A DNA stretch of 64,000 nucleotides from Petaurus breviceps papuanus (GCA_028583685.1 JAMXIF010001164.1:7958303-8022302); one strand, 5' to 3'. Shown: positions 1 to 11,416, counted from the first letter of the stretch. Translations and numbers: made by a program. The notes: a model not told the origin generated them from the sequence alone.

Positions 1-254
1 ATGAAGAGGATGAAATACAGTGTCTGAGAGTCCTGAATTACTGAGGATAGGTGTTTCAGAACAGAATGAAACATACTTTTAGTCACTGATGGACCCAAGG
101 AAATAAAGTGACAGAGAAGCAAAAACTGCTACAGCTACAGTCAGGAAAGAGAGATAACCTTGGAGTGATAAGTGCTGGGGCTGGATGGATGTGCTGTTTT
201 CCCTAGTTTTCAATAACCTGGATAAACAAAAACTTCCTTTCTAGACTATGCTAA

Positions 255-2040
255 GGAAGATCAATCAATCATTATCAATCAGTAAATATTTATTAAACAC
301 CTACTATGTACCAGAGACTGTGCCAAGTACTGGAAATATAAAAAAGGCAAAAAGTCACCCCTGCTCTCAAGGAACTTATGATCTAATGGGGAAGACAACA
401 GGCAGGCAAATATTTACAAAACAAGTTATGTATGGTATGATTAGGAAGTCATTAGCAGAGTTATGGAATTTTGAGGGGTTGAAAAAGGCTTCCCAGTAAA
501 AGATGAGACTTTGGTTGGGGCTTAGAGAAAGCCAGAGAAGTCAGTAGGTGTAGATGAGGAGAGGCAGTGTGTCAGGCATGGGAGAGAGCTAGAGAAGATG
601 CCAGTAGCTGAGAGTTGGTATGTATTATTTGTGGAACATCCAGGAGGCCAGGGTTACTGGATTGAAGAGAATGTGTTGGGGAGTAAGGTGTAAACCAGCT
701 GGAAAGGTAGGAGGGATCTGGATTATGAAGGGGCTTTGCATGCCAAAAAGCATTTTGTATTTGATTCTGGAGTTTATCTGGAGTTGCCACTGAAGTTGAC
801 TGAGTGAGCGACGTGGTCAGGCTTGCATTTAATGTAAATCACTTAAATGGCTGAGTGGAGGATGGATTGGAGGAGAGACTTGAGGCAGGCAGATCCCCCA
901 ACAGGCTGTTGCAATAAGCCCAGTGATGAGGGCCTGTGCCAGAGTTGTGATAACGTCAAAGGAGAGAAGGTGGAATATTTGAGAGATTTTGCAAAGGCAA
1001 AATCAACAGGCTTTGGCAAAACATTGGATATAATGGGGTGAGAGATGAGTCCAGGTTGATTCCTAAATTGGGAGTCTAACAATGGGAAGATGGCGTTATT
1101 TTCTACAGGACTAGGGTAGGCAGAAGGCAGGGGAGGGCTTAGGGGGAGAAATAATGAGTTCTGATTTGAATAAACTGAGTTTAAGATGTCTACTGAACAT
1201 CTAATTCAAGACAAATGAAAGGCAGTTGGAGATGTGATATTGGAGGTCATTAGAGAGACTGGAGCAGGATAAGTCCCTCTGAGAATCTTCAGCATATAGA
1301 TGGTAATTAAATCCACTGGAGCTGATGGGATTACAAAGTCAAGTAATATAGAAGGAGAAAAGAAGGCCCAGGAGGAAACCCTGAGGGACACCTAGGGTTA
1401 GAGGTGGAAGAAGATTTGGCAAAGGAGACATAAAAGGAGCAATTAGACACGTAGGAAGAGATCCAGGAGAGAGTACTGTCTCATAAACCTGGGGAAAAGA
1501 GGGTATCAAGGAAACAAAGAGGTCAAGGAGAAAGATGATTGAAAAAAGGTCATTCGATTTAGCAACTAAAAGTCATTAGTCACTTTGGAAAGAGTAGTTC
1601 CAATGGAATGATAAGATCAGGAGTGGGGTAAGGGGTTAAGAACAGAGTGAGAACAAAGAACATAGAGGTGCTTATTATAGATGAGTTTTTGGAGTTTATC
1701 CACAAAAGGCAGAAGAGAAGTAGGATGATAACTGAGTGGTGGTGAAAGGATGTAGTGAGTGTTTTTGGAGGATGAGGGAGACATAGACATGTTTGTACAT
1801 ACAAGTAAATGAACCAGTAGATAAGGAGAGATGGACAATAAGCGGAGGAGTGGGGATGACAGAGGTAGCACTGTTGGAGGAGACAGGATGGAATGGTATC
1901 ACTTGAACAAGTAGAAGTGTTAGCCTTGAAAAGGAAAAAGGCCACTTCGTCATGTGAGATAGGGGTGAAAGAGAGGAGATAGTGGAAGAAGTCATGAGAA
2001 GGAAGAAAGGAAGGAAAGAGCAAGCATTTATTAAGTGCCT
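255..2040 (-). mobile_element. L2-type LINE (CR1 superfamily), long decayed copy
   Basis: Read on the minus strand this is an L2 copy. Its 3' tail lies at 272-370 (reverse complement of the usual 'cctggcacatagtaggtgcttaataaatg' type tail), and the reverse transcriptase part runs up to about 2030. Around 1250-1400 the minus strand is recognisably the segment GVPQGSVLGPLLFSLY...YHLYADDSQ of L2 RT. The YADD box (about 1283-1298) reads YAED here, so a catalytic aspartate is lost. Frames are broken many times. It lies in a PTPN20 intron, antisense to the gene. Confidence 0.8.
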
Positions 2041-2052
2041 ACTACTAGTAAG
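2016..2052 (-). mobile_element. L2/MIR 3' tail fragment
   Basis: Short 'agcatttattaagtgccta' tail in reverse orientation next to the long L2 copy. It could be a separate MIR or L2 end. Confidence 0.45.
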
Positions 2053-2628
2053 AAGAGTGAAAATGTACTCCTTTAGGTTTGCTGAGAATATTTTTAGTAT
2101 TTCATTTATCATTAAATACTTTTGCTCATCTATGTTGTGATTTTTTTTTTAATTTATTGTTTTGGTTTTTTTTTTTTTTAGTATAATTGACATTTAGACC
2201 TAAGCTGACTTTAGATGTACAGGGTCACAGATGATTAGCAGCTCAAGGCACGACGAAAGTTTATTTATTTCTCAAATACCCCACATTGAAGGTGGCAAAT
2301 GAAGAAAAACCTTGAGTTCATGACTCAGGAGAATCAGTTGAATGAACTGGGCTTGTTTATCCTGTAGAAAAGCTCACTCCCTGGGGACAAAGTAGCTGTG
2401 TTCAAGTATCAGAGGGATGTCATAAAGAGGAAGAATTAGACATATCTATGGCCTCAAAGGGAAAAATGAGAAGCATTCAATGGAAGATTTAAAGAGACAA
2501 ACAGATCTAATATCAGGAAACATTTCTGAACAACTAGACCTGTCTAAGAGTAGAATTGAATGCCTTGAGAGGCCATGGTTTCCCTGTCTTGAAAGTTTTC
2601 AAGCAGAAGGTCAGGTGATTACTTATTG

Positions 2629-2652
2629 ATATATATATATATATATATATAT
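2629..2652. repeat. (AT)n microsatellite
   Basis: Twelve AT units at the 3' (tail) end of the adjoining minus-strand SINE. It probably grew from the SINE tail. Confidence 0.9.
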
Positions 2653-2813
2653 TTGCCTTTTTTTGGAGGGCAATTGGGGTTAAATAACTTGCCCAAGGTT
2701 ACACAGCTAGCTAGTTTTTTTGTGTGAGTGTTAAGTGTCTGAGGCTGGAACTGAACTCAGGTCCTCCTGACCCTGGGGCCGGCACTTTACTCACTGCGCC
2801 ACCTAGCCGCCCC
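2653..2813 (-). mobile_element. Marsupial tRNA-headed SINE, short type, inserted in CR1/L3
   Basis: Reverse complement of a SINE starting near GGGCGGCTAGGTGGCGCAG and ending ...CCCCAATTGCC plus tail. The target-site duplication is acttattg, at 2621-2628 and 2814-2821. The insertion splits the CR1/L3 fragment, so the SINE is the younger element. Confidence 0.85.
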
Positions 2814-2889
2814 ACTTATTGGTTATATTGTAGTGGGGATGCCTTCACTTATGGTTTGGATGACAAGGTCACTGAGATCTATGCCAACT

Positions 2890-3112
2890 CTCAAATTCTG
2901 CTCTTCTTTATGAGTTCCAAAGTGGACTTGCCCCATCTGCTGATTATCTCCAGTTCAACTTTTCACTTCTCTTTTGTACACAGTTTGCATCGCTCATCAC
3001 ACTGAGCTCCTTGAAAACAGGGGCTATCTTTTGCCTCTCTTTCTGTTGCCAGCACAGTACCTGGCACACAAGTTAGGTGCTTAATAAATGTTTATTTACT
3101 AATCTACCTGCC
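2890..3112 (+). mobile_element. L2 3' end fragment
   Basis: Ends with 'gagctccttgaaaacagggg', 'gcacagtacctggcacaca' and 'ggtgcttaataaatgttta', the standard L2 3' tail. It stops about 150 bp before the PTPN20 exon acceptor. Confidence 0.75.
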
Positions 3113-3268
3113 CCTTACCTACTTCACCAAGTTGTCCTCACAATAAAACAATCAATGCAAAGCTGCTTTGCGAAGGTATAAAGTGCTATCCTAACATCAG
3201 ACAGCATCCCCACAGATAATGACATGAGGTCTCTCACCTAAGATATGATGATGGTGCTTCTCTTGCAG

Positions 3269-3484
3269 ACAGGATCCGTTCACTTTGTGCATCAGATACA
3301 ATTCATTAACTGGCCAGACCATGGCATCCCCACATCGTTTGATGCTTTTGTGAAGTATGTCCGCTACATGAAGAAGATCCATGAGACTGGACCCATCATT
3401 GCGCACTGCAGTGCAGGCATAGGGAGGACTGGGGTCCTCTTGTGTGTGGACGTTGTGCTTCGTGCCCTAGAGAAAGACTTAGAT
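3269..3484 (+). CDS. PTPN20: PTPN20 exon with catalytic P-loop (internal coding exon)
   Basis: Seventy-two codons of a classical (class I cysteine) protein tyrosine phosphatase domain, which removes phosphate from phosphotyrosine in proteins. The exon follows a good acceptor (cttctcttgcag, ending 3268) and stops at the donor gat|gtaagt. Both ends are phase 0. Visible motifs are the WPD loop WPDHGIP (codons from 3311; general-acid Asp at 3317-3319) and the signature HCSAGIGRTGV (from 3404; nucleophilic Cys at 3407-3409, Arg at 3425-3427). After it comes LLCVDVVLRALEKDLD. The wording after the P-loop and the sequence of the next two exons fit PTPN20 better, from memory, than other PTPs; human PTPN20 has HCSAGIGRTGVFLCVDVV. 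The catalytic residues all look intact, so this is a functional-looking gene, not a pseudogene. Upstream exons are outside the window. The relative PTPN13 is the main alternative identity. Confidence 0.9.
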
Positions 3485-3589
3485 GTAAGTACTGCCTGTC
3501 ACCCTCACCCCAAAGATTTACACGATGAAGCCTATGCAGCAAAAAGAGGACTGGCGTGTTTGGGAATCAAAGGTCCTTGACTAAAATCT

Positions 3590-3728
3590 GATTTCTGACA
3601 CTTATTGTTGGTGTGACCATAATGCAGGTGTCTTAACTTTTCTGAAACCTCTCCATGTACTTGGGGAGGTTTCACTAGACAATCATAGAGGTCACTTCCA
3701 ACTCTAAGCCAATGATCCTATCTTAAAA
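3590..3728 (+). mobile_element. MIR fragment
   Basis: Degenerate 'gtgtgacc...caggtgtcttaacttttctg' followed by 'ggtcacttccaactctaa', as at the end of a MIR element in + orientation. Weak identity. Confidence 0.45.
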
Positions 3729-4465
3729 GAGTAATATTTGCCACCTGGAGCTTTTCAGGATGCTTTCTAAAATAGTGTTGGTGATATGAATTTTACATGC
3801 TGGATCATCTACTCAAATTAAAGCAAAGTACAAATCAACATATCTTTAACTAGGGTGGACATCTGGGGCTTTGTTCCAGGATGCTGAATTTGGAGGGTAC
3901 TGATAGTAATTGCAGTCCTTCGGTAGCATAGTAATATCAGAGCGTAGCACTTAACAAAAAGAGCTAGTTAAACAGAGAAGTTAGCAGATAGATGGAATGA
4001 GTGCCTTCATTCGGTTCTTTTCCCCTCCTTTTCATCCTTTGCATGATGGCTCCTCAGAGCAGTCATGTGCCGATACCCCCTTCCCCTTGGATGCAAAGAT
4101 TTGTAGTCATGACTCATCCAGTGAATTGCCATCCTAGAGGATGCCAAACTCCAGACTGTCCCCAGCTATCAGGACTTCTTTCTTGTCTTCATTGCCCTTT
4201 ATCTTCTGTCATGGTTTGGTTCACATATGCCTAAAGATGTTGCCTGGCAGTGCTGGTTATCAAGAATCTTTGATCTCTGCTTCAGATCCCATGGCATCAC
4301 CTGAACCTATGACCGATGGGCAGAACTGGGAAATGGCTCTGGAATTCTATACTCTGACTGATGTCCAATCTGTAAGACCATAGGAAGAAGAGGCAAGAGA
4401 GAGGGATGGAGCTCAGACTTGAGTGTACTTTTCAGTGCTTTGGGATTCTGAACAAAATGAAGAGT

Positions 4466-4735
4466 TTCAGTTAGGGGTAACTACATGGTGCATTAGTTAT
4501 AGTGTGGGTTTGGAGTCAGGAAGACTTGAGTTCAAATCTTACCCCAGATGTTTACTAATTGTGGGATCCTGGGCAAGTCTCTTAACATTTGTTTGCCTTA
4601 GTTTCCTCATCTGCAAAATGGACATAATAAGAGATCCTCTATCCAAGGTGGTTATTTTAAAGATCAAATGAAATGCCATTTATAAAGCACTTAGCACAGT
4701 ACCTTGCAAAAAATAGTTGCTATATAAATACTATA
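4466..4735 (+). mobile_element. CORE-SINE with L2-like tail (MIR/THER/MON type)
   Basis: Shows 'tttggagtcaggaagacttg', 'agttcaaatc', 'cctgggcaagtctcttaac', 'tttcctcatctgcaaaatgg' and a tail 'aaagcacttagcacagtacc'. Full length for its class but diverged. Confidence 0.8.
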
Positions 4736-4782
4736 ATGATAATGTTGCTGTGGCTGGTGGTGATGATTACTTGAGCTCACTC

Positions 4783-5400
4783 ATTCAGCATGCATTTATT
4801 AAATGCACACTGTGGGTCAGGAGATGGTAAAAAAGGAAATGTTCCCTAACCTCAAGAAGAGAAGATTTTTTTTGAAGAAAGATGTAACTGGAAAATTAAA
4901 TATAAAATACTTGATTTCCAAGAGAAGGGCACTAGTAGTTGGGGTAAGGGAGCAGGAAAGTCTTCCTGTAAATGATGCCTGACCTGCATCTTGAAGGAAG
5001 AGGGAGAATCACTGAGGTGGAGTTGAGGAGGAGATGCATTCCAAGAATGGGAAATATCATACGAAGATGGGAAATAGAATGTAGTGTGTGTATAAGATTA
5101 CATGGGCTAGTTGGGCTGGAATGTGGAATGCATACAAAAGCTTGGAAAGGTATGCTAGAGCCAGCCGGTGAATGACTTTAAAAGCCAAACAGAGGAATTT
5201 ATATTTGATCCCAGAGAAAGTGGTAGCAAATGGAGTTTCTATCACAGGGTAGTGACAAACCTGTGCTTTAGGAATATCACTATGGCAGCCATGTAAAGGA
5301 TGGAATGAAGAGAGGGGACATTAAGGGCTTAGGATTTCAGTTAGAAGGCTGAAGGCTGTACCATGAGAGGTGATGAGGATATGAACAAGAGTGATGACTG
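4783..5400 (-). mobile_element. L2-type LINE fragment
   Basis: The minus strand at 5245-5060 encodes FSGIKYKFLCLAFKVIHRLALAYLSKLL, a decayed form of the L2 segment FRIKYKxLxLxFKALHxLAPAYLSxLL. The reverse-complement 3' tail starts near 4790. Frames are broken. Confidence 0.75.
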
Positions 5401-5691
5401 GGTGGAGAGAAGGATGGATGGCTGAATGGTTGGATGGTGGGATGGATAAATGGATGGATTGGAGATACACTATGAGTTAGGACTGATAAAGCTTGGCAAT
5501 TGAATGTGAAGAGGGAGGGAAAAGGGAGAGTAGAAGATGGGTTCAAGGTGGTAAACACTGGAGACTTGGGGGGATATGATGGTGAAGACTTGAACAGTAT
5601 TGGGAAAGTTAAGAAGAAGGGCAAGTAGGTGAGAAAACAAGTCAGAGGCAGAAGGGGGTATGATTCACCCAGGAGTGTACTGGTAAATATT

Positions 5692-5885
5692 TAACAATTA
5701 TCTCTCTAAAAAAAACATACCTAACAATTTTTAAGTTAAATATTCATTTTCTCAATCACTTTAGGTCTAAACAATTAGTAAAACAGTAATTCAAGTCCTG
5801 ATTTGTAGGATTTTTCAAATTTCAGGGCATAAATGCTCACACTGAAAACTGAACATCAGCTTTTGAAAACTAGTATGATCTGATT
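5692..5885 (+). mobile_element. Unclassified interspersed repeat, copy A
   Basis: Shares a common backbone with 8138-8520 and about 31980-32190: a run near 'tcactttaggtctaaacaat', then 'gccctgatttgtagcat'-like and 'aaatgctcacactgaaaa'-like sequence. No ORF. I do not recognise the family; it could be an old DNA transposon or LINE end. Confidence 0.5.
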
Positions 5886-6639
5886 CTAGTAAATGCATTG
5901 TACCCCATGTTTTAAGCTTGAAAAGTTTACCCTACTCCTAATATGTAATCCAGGGATATTATTAAAATAGAATCTATGGTTTCCCAAGTAAGGACTTCAG
6001 ATCTCAAAGATTAGAGACAAAGGATTGACTGCTGGATTAAATTAAAAACAAACAAACAATCAGAAATCACAATAAAGCAGGTGCTTGGTTAGCCCACCCC
6101 AAGTACTGTACTTAGTGGTTCATTGGGTTTAATCAGGCCTGTGTGATAGAGGTAATACAACCCTGGTTGACCTTGTATTTTCCGGACTTCACACTTGCCA
6201 TTTATGAATGACTTTGAAAAACAAACAAAACAAAAAACAACAGCAAAAACTCATCCAGGTTCCCTATTCTTGGCTTTGTGGGAGGAAAGAGTGTGCCCTT
6301 AGGATTGGCAGTGGGAAGAGAATCCTTCATCTCTCCTTCTGCATGAAGCACTTCAAAGGTACAGATTTATTTACCATCTAAACCCAAGTAGCCAAGATAG
6401 AACTGTCTGTCTCCCATCTCGATGAGGCAGGGAGAAATAGAATGACTGCTTCAGCAGAAATGTTTCTGTTTGCTTCTTTTGTGTTCTTCACTCCTTTTTG
6501 ATTTTGTGGGAAAGAACAAGTTGGTTATGCTAATATAATGTGTTAATGAACACTTTGATGTGCTGTGAAAGAAAGCATTCATCTACAAGGACCACCTGCT
6601 GCCTCAGTTGCTATGACACAGACTTTCTATTTGTGTCTC

Positions 6640-6895
6640 CAAATCATAGGATACCAGAGTTGGAAAGGACCTTAGTCATCTAGTCTATTCCCAATCTAAT
6701 GGAGGAATGGCCTTATGATGCCCCTGAGAGAGGTGGCTAACCAGTCTGTGCATGTCTGCCATTGGTGACTGAGGGCTTCCTAACTCATGAGGCAGTCCAT
6801 CCTGTTTTCAAACATTGGTAATTATTAGGAAATTCTTCCTCAATCTGAACTGAAATTAGACTTCCTGTACCACCTTAACACTGATTTTAGTTTTC
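6640..6895 (-). mobile_element. CR1/L3-type LINE 3' end
   Basis: Reverse complement of the CR1/L3 terminal region: 'gttggaaaggaccttagtca', 'gaggcagtccatcctgtttt' and 'aggaaattcttcctcaatct'. Decayed. Confidence 0.65.
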
Positions 6896-6949
6896 CTTGC
6901 TGCAGCTACAGAAAATAACTAACATATTTGCCATAGGATGCCCGCTCAT

Positions 6950-7112
6950 ATAGCATCATAATTGCAGAACCAGAATGCCTTAATTTAATGAATGAGAAAA
7001 CTTAGGAGCAAGAAAGGTTGAGACTTGTCCTAAGTCACACAGATAGGAAAGAGCAGAACTAGGATTCAAATGTTCTATGTTCTTCCTACTAACCACATTG
7101 CCTCTATCTTTG
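6950..7112 (-). mobile_element. MIR fragment
   Basis: Reverse-orientation MIR core: 'gaatgagaaaacttaggagc', 'cctaagtcacacagatagga' and 'gcagaactaggattcaaatg'. Confidence 0.7.
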
Positions 7113-7234
7113 AAGGTAGATTTCCTGTCTTTCTCTGCTCCCCGCCCCTCCTGCCAAATATCATTTGTTTTGAATAATATAATTTTAAGACCCAAGGGTA
7201 TTTTCAGACTATATTTACCTTCCAGAAGTTCCCT

Positions 7235-7572
7235 TCATGGACCTTCTTAGTGATTTCTGAACCCACCTATCACTTTCCCACTTCCATACATTTGTTCACA
7301 CTGTTCCCTGTGTTTGCTATGTCTTCTGAGACCTTCTGATCTTCTACTATCCTTTGAGGTCCAAATTGAATGCTGTCTCTTCAAACCTTCCCTGATCCCT
7401 CCAGTGGGAAGTGATTTCATAGATTGGTATTCAACTAGCCCATCTTAATTTCTTCCTACAAGCTCCCTGAGGTCAGGGTCCTTGATTTAGTTGTTTGTAC
7501 ATTGCTCCTAGTCCCTATCACATTGTGTTGACCATAGCAGGCATCTGATAGATGTTTGATGAATGAACAAGT
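7235..7572 (+). mobile_element. L2 3' end fragment
   Basis: L2 3' region with 'accttccctgatccctccag', 'gctccctgaggtcagggtcc' and a tail ending 'atagatgtttgatgaatgaa'. Confidence 0.7.
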
Positions 7573-8137
7573 TGTTGGATCCATGAGCCAACCCATGGGG
7601 TATATCATAACTTCTTGATTCCTTCTCTCCCAGTGATATTTTGTGTTGATATTCTCCAATCAATTCTGCACAGATTATTCAATATACTGGAGGCATATTT
7701 CTCTAGTTCTTCCAATAGTTCATAGATAACAGTGTGATAACTTAGTTTTCCAATATTTTGGCCTCACTTTATTGTTCATGAGATATAACTTGTTCTGCTC
7801 AACTAAAGAGCATTGGAAGATTCAAATGAAAAATGTATATTAAAAAGCAAAATGTTCTACAAATGAAATGTGATATCATTAATCTTTGTTCTTGTTACGG
7901 AGAACATCAAATCTTACTCTCTGCCTGGCTTCCAAACAGTAGTTATCACCCTATCCAACCTTACTTCCCACTCTCCTTGAAGACTTTTTTTTTTTTACAA
8001 CAAATCTATTCATTATTCTACCCCCATCTCCTTCCTGTATCAACATCTTTGCTTATTTATGCTCTTCAACCTCTCTGGAATATGCTTAATTTTCTTATTT
8101 ATCTAATTTCTAGTTAGTTGTGTTCTGATAAATGTTT

Positions 8138-8520
8138 AAATAATTGGCTTTCTTAAAAAAAAGATTCACAACATATATATATATATATATATATTTAATT
8201 TTAATCTGCATGATCAAGATGTTCTCCATCATTTCCTTAAGTTTAGACAATCAGCAACTGGAGCCCTGATTGGTAGCATGTGCTAGTTTCTTTGTTTTGT
8301 TTTGTTTTGGCTTTTTCGAGGGCAGTTGGGGTTAAGTGACTTGCCCAAAGTCACATGGCTAGTAAGTGTGTCAAGTATCTGAGGCTGGATTTGAACTCAG
8401 GTCCTCCTGACTCCAGGGCTGTTCTATTCACTGTGCCACCTAGACGCCCTAACATGTGGTAAATTCTGAGGTATACATGCTCGCATTAAAAATTTAGCAA
8501 TGTGAGCTGGTTAGAAATGT
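8138..8520 (+). mobile_element. Unclassified interspersed repeat, copy B, split by a SINE
   Basis: Same family as 5692-5885. The left part is 8138-8287 ('tttccttaagtttagacaat', 'agccctgattggtagcatgt'). The right part is 8450-8520 ('catgctcgcattaaaaattt'). It carries an (AT)n run at about 8171-8195. Confidence 0.5.
8288..8449 (-). mobile_element. Marsupial tRNA-headed SINE, short type
   Basis: Reverse complement of the GGGCGTCTAGGTGGCACAG... SINE with CCCCAACTGCCC end and a (TTTTG)n-type tail. An imperfect duplication tagcatgtgcta (8274-8285) / taacatgtggta (8450-8461) marks the target site inside the unclassified repeat. Confidence 0.85.
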
Positions 8521-8597
8521 CTGTAGCATTCCCCTGACTTTCTAATTCTTCTTCCAGGCCCAGTGTCCATCCTTCCCCATCTGTAAATCCTTATTGT

Positions 8598-8708
8598 TGC
8601 TTTTCATCCTTGAAGAAGTCCAATGACATCATTAAGGTGATGTCTTGATTTGAATGTGAATTGGCTATAAGTGAGGCAGACTCTGTTCAACACTAATTTC
8701 ACCCTTTT
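8598..8708 (-). mobile_element. LINE 3' fragment, partly shared with the element at 26300
   Basis: The stretch 'gaagtccaatgacatcatta' and 'gatgtcttgatttgaatgtg' is a known type of marsupial repeat. Its start resembles the 3' end of the LINE at 26303-26870. Orientation is inferred from that. Confidence 0.4.
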
Positions 8709-8721
8709 CTTGTTGTAAAAC

Positions 8722-8900
8722 ACAGCAGAATAATTGAAAGAGCGAAGGGTTTGGAGTCAGACCTGGGTGCGAATTCCCATTCTTTGACTTACTACATGTG
8801 TGGCCGTAAGAAAGTTTCTCAATCTCATTGGCCCTCAATTTCCTGATCTATAAAATGGGGGTGGTGGGAGGAATAAGAGTATTAGATGACATTTTAGGTC
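8722..8900 (+). mobile_element. MIR element
   Basis: MIR-like order: 'aagggtttggagtcagacct', 'tgtgtggccgtaagaaagtt' and 'atttcctgatctataaaatg'. Confidence 0.75.
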
Positions 8901-9128
8901 TATGGGGCAGCCTGTTGTAGTTAAAAGACACGAGTTCTAATTCTGAGTATTGCATTTGCTACTTGTGTAAACTTAGGCAAGGCAATTAACCTCTCTGGTC
9001 CTCATTTTCCAAATCTTTTGTAAAATGAGCTGTACTAGATAATATCTAAAGACCCTCCTTCTGTGATTTGATAATGGATTAATAATATCTAAAGTCCCTC
9101 CTCCTTCTGTGATTTGATAATGGATTAA
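8901..9128 (+). mobile_element. MIR element with a tandem duplication at its end
   Basis: A second MIR directly follows: 'cctgttgtagttaaaagaca', 'aggcaattaacctctctggt' and 'aagaccctccttctgtgatt'. A unit of about 43-46 bp is repeated at about 9039-9081 and 9082-9127. Confidence 0.7.
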
Positions 9129-9608
9129 CCTACCTCTTAACCTATTCTAGACAATATTTATTCTTATCCACTTGGTATTTTCAGGTAGATTATTTGGTCT
9201 ATTTCTTTTGAGTGGCTATGGGCCTCACTGAGAAGATCCTATAGTATTCTAGGACTTAATTAAAGAAGCACAGTGTTATCCAAAACACATGAACTTCTAC
9301 AAGATTTACCTCCATGATTGAATACCCTTTTCATTTCAGTTTTGCACAGGCCAGTCTCCATGGGACTGGAGAGTACTTTTGATGAGCATACACTTGCTTT
9401 ATGCCATATTTATAACAGCTACTGAGAGGCTCATTAGACAAAGTCACCTCCATGCTTTCATCTGTCAGGTAACCCTGTACTATGTTAAGATAGGCATGGG
9501 GGACACTCTGTTGGAAGAAAGTGATTATGACTACCATTTTATCTCCAGAAGCAAATGCCTTTTTGTTTTTGAGAGATGGGAGGGAATAATAAACACAACC
9601 ATGCCTTA

Positions 9609-9659
9609 TACTCTTTATACTTCTTTTTAAAAAATTTTTTTTTACTCTTTATACTTCTT
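9609..9659. repeat. 17 bp direct repeat flanking a poly(A)/poly(T) core
   Basis: tactctttatacttctt occurs at 9609-9625 and again at 9643-9659. Only 17 bp of pure A/T (9626-9642) lie between. It looks like a target-site duplication around an extreme 5'-truncated retroposon that left little but its tail. Confidence 0.6.
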
Positions 9660-10374
9660 AATCAATTCTGTGACTGTGAAGGTATGCTCTGCTGTAGAGA
9701 GTCACCTATTAAAGCCTGACTGTTTTCCTCTCACATTTTTATCAAGATATTCTATTTTCATGGAGGTTTTTTTTTTATAGAGATGATAAAGTAAGCATAT
9801 GAGTCTATTACTGTCAAAATCTCTGTCCCTCTGCCCTCATTTGCAATAATACCATCTGTGATTTTTTTTCCCCTTCTATTTTGCAGTCTTCTCTTTTAGA
9901 TCTGGAAAATGGATTCTCCTAATGCCTTCAAGGTTGCCTTGCCTCCTAACAATATTTCTTATTTTTCTATTGGGTTAAAACTAGATGCTTGTACCGTTTC
10001 ATATTCTCAAGTGTCACTTTCACTTTCTCATAGAATACGTTGAGTGCAGTCCAAATTTGGTGGATCCACTATCATCAAGAATGAGAACATGTGACTAAAA
10101 ATGCTGGCCGGTCTGATACATTTCACACCTATTTATCGCCACTTCCATTCTCTTGATATGCTAGGAGAAATACAACTAGTAGTTATGTTGGGTTCCTCCA
10201 TATAATACACTCTACAGGCACTCTCTCATTTGAACTGAGTTGATTCATATGCCTGACTTGTCTGTTGATTTTTTCCTTCACTAATTTTCTCTGTTTTGTG
10301 AAATGATACTGCTCATAACCTTCAGTATTCCTCCTTTTAAAGTGTTTGGTTTCTTATCTAAATAAATGATGAAT

Positions 10375-10640
10375 GAGACAGTTAGGTGGTGAAGTGGATA
10401 GAGCACTGAGGTTGGAGTCAGGAAGACCTGAATTCAAATCTAGGCTCAGACCCTTACTAGCTGTATAATCCTGGGCAAATCATTTAACCTCTGTTTGCCT
10501 CAGTTTCCCCAGCTACAAAGTGGGGATAATAATAGCACCTATCTCACAAGTTGTTGTGAAGATCAAATGAAATAACGTTGACAAAGTACTTAAAACAGCG
10601 CCCAGCACATAGTAGGCACTATATAAAAGCTTTTTCCCTC
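10375..10640 (+). mobile_element. CORE-SINE with L2-like tail
   Basis: Full-length: head 'gacagttaggtggtgaagtg', core 'gtttgcctcagtttccccag', tail 'cccagcacatagtaggcact'. Confidence 0.85.
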
Positions 10641-10982
10641 CCTTGCTCTCCTACTCCCTTGGCTATCATGTGTCTATTTGGTGAGAAAATCATCTCATTA
10701 GCTTTTGTCATCCTTGTTGTAGTGAATATTTTTATAATGGGTTTAACTTCATAAGGAATGGCACTAATCAGTATTTCCTCTTCTATCCATTTTCCAGAGG
10801 TGACAGTGTGCTTAAATAAATTGGTTTAGACCCATGATAATTGTGTCCAGTGTTATTTTCTCATCTGAATCCTTTCCTCTAATTGGTATTGCTTTTGTTC
10901 CTTATTTTAACCTGTTTATCTGATTATATACACAGGCAGGTGATTCTGAAATGACTCACATTGGTAACTAGTCATTTCATTT

Positions 10983-11095
10983 CTCATAAGCATTTAATTT
11001 GACAAATTCTTTAAATGCTTTGAGAGTACAAAGACAAAAATAACAGCCCCAGCTTTCAGGAAGTTCACCTTGTACAAGACTTGTAGAGGTCAATG
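10983..11095 (-). mobile_element. L2 3' tail fragment
   Basis: Reverse-orientation L2 tail: 'ctttgagagtacaaagacaa' and 'ccagctttcaggaagttcac'. Diverged. Confidence 0.5.
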
Positions 11096-11182
11096 CTTCC
11101 CAGTCTTCCATAATAATAAAAACTCAGGGCTCGGACACACTTGGGACTACAATCATTTTTGCTGTTAGTTTTTGTTTTTGTT

Positions 11183-11416
11183 CAGACCTGTGAATTCATT
11201 GATGTAGGGAACTCTCAGGTGAGGAAACTGCCTACTGAGGCAGATGAATCCCTGCTCTGCTGCTGATAGCCTTAGACAGCTGCCTGGAGGGCATTGAGAG
11301 GCTGCGACCTGCCCACCCTCACGTGGCCATTATGTGTCAAAGGTGAGATTTCAATCAAAGTTCCCTCAACTGGAATAACAGGTCTCTATCCACTACATCA
11401 TGCTGCCTTTTAGCTA
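11183..11416 (-). mobile_element. Marsupial SINE related to MIR (same family as 63425-63610)
   Basis: Contains 'gggaactctcaggtgaggaa', 'cctggagggcattgagaggc' and 'ctatccactacatcatgctg'. The reverse complement of this family appears at 63425-63610, so it is an interspersed repeat and not a gene. Confidence 0.65.

Larger units (their letters stand above)
2283..2885 (+). mobile_element. CR1/L3-type LINE 3' fragment, split by a SINE
   Basis: 2283-2628 follows the 3' end of ancient CR1/L3 elements: 'gaactgggcttgtttatcctgtagaaaagctc', then 'gggatgtcat', 'atatcaggaaacatttctgaacaactagacctgtc' and 'gttttcaagcagaaggtcaggtgat' (described here in short pieces). It resumes after the inserted SINE at 2814 with the final segment ('tggggatgccttcacttatgg'-like). 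Old and decayed. Confidence 0.65.

Noticed and set aside
1580-2112. Long minus-strand open frames of 138-147 codons
   Set aside because: They are pieces of the decayed antisense L2 element, not a host gene.
3197-3406. Minus-strand open frame opposite the PTPN20 exon
   Set aside because: Shadow of the coding exon on the other strand.
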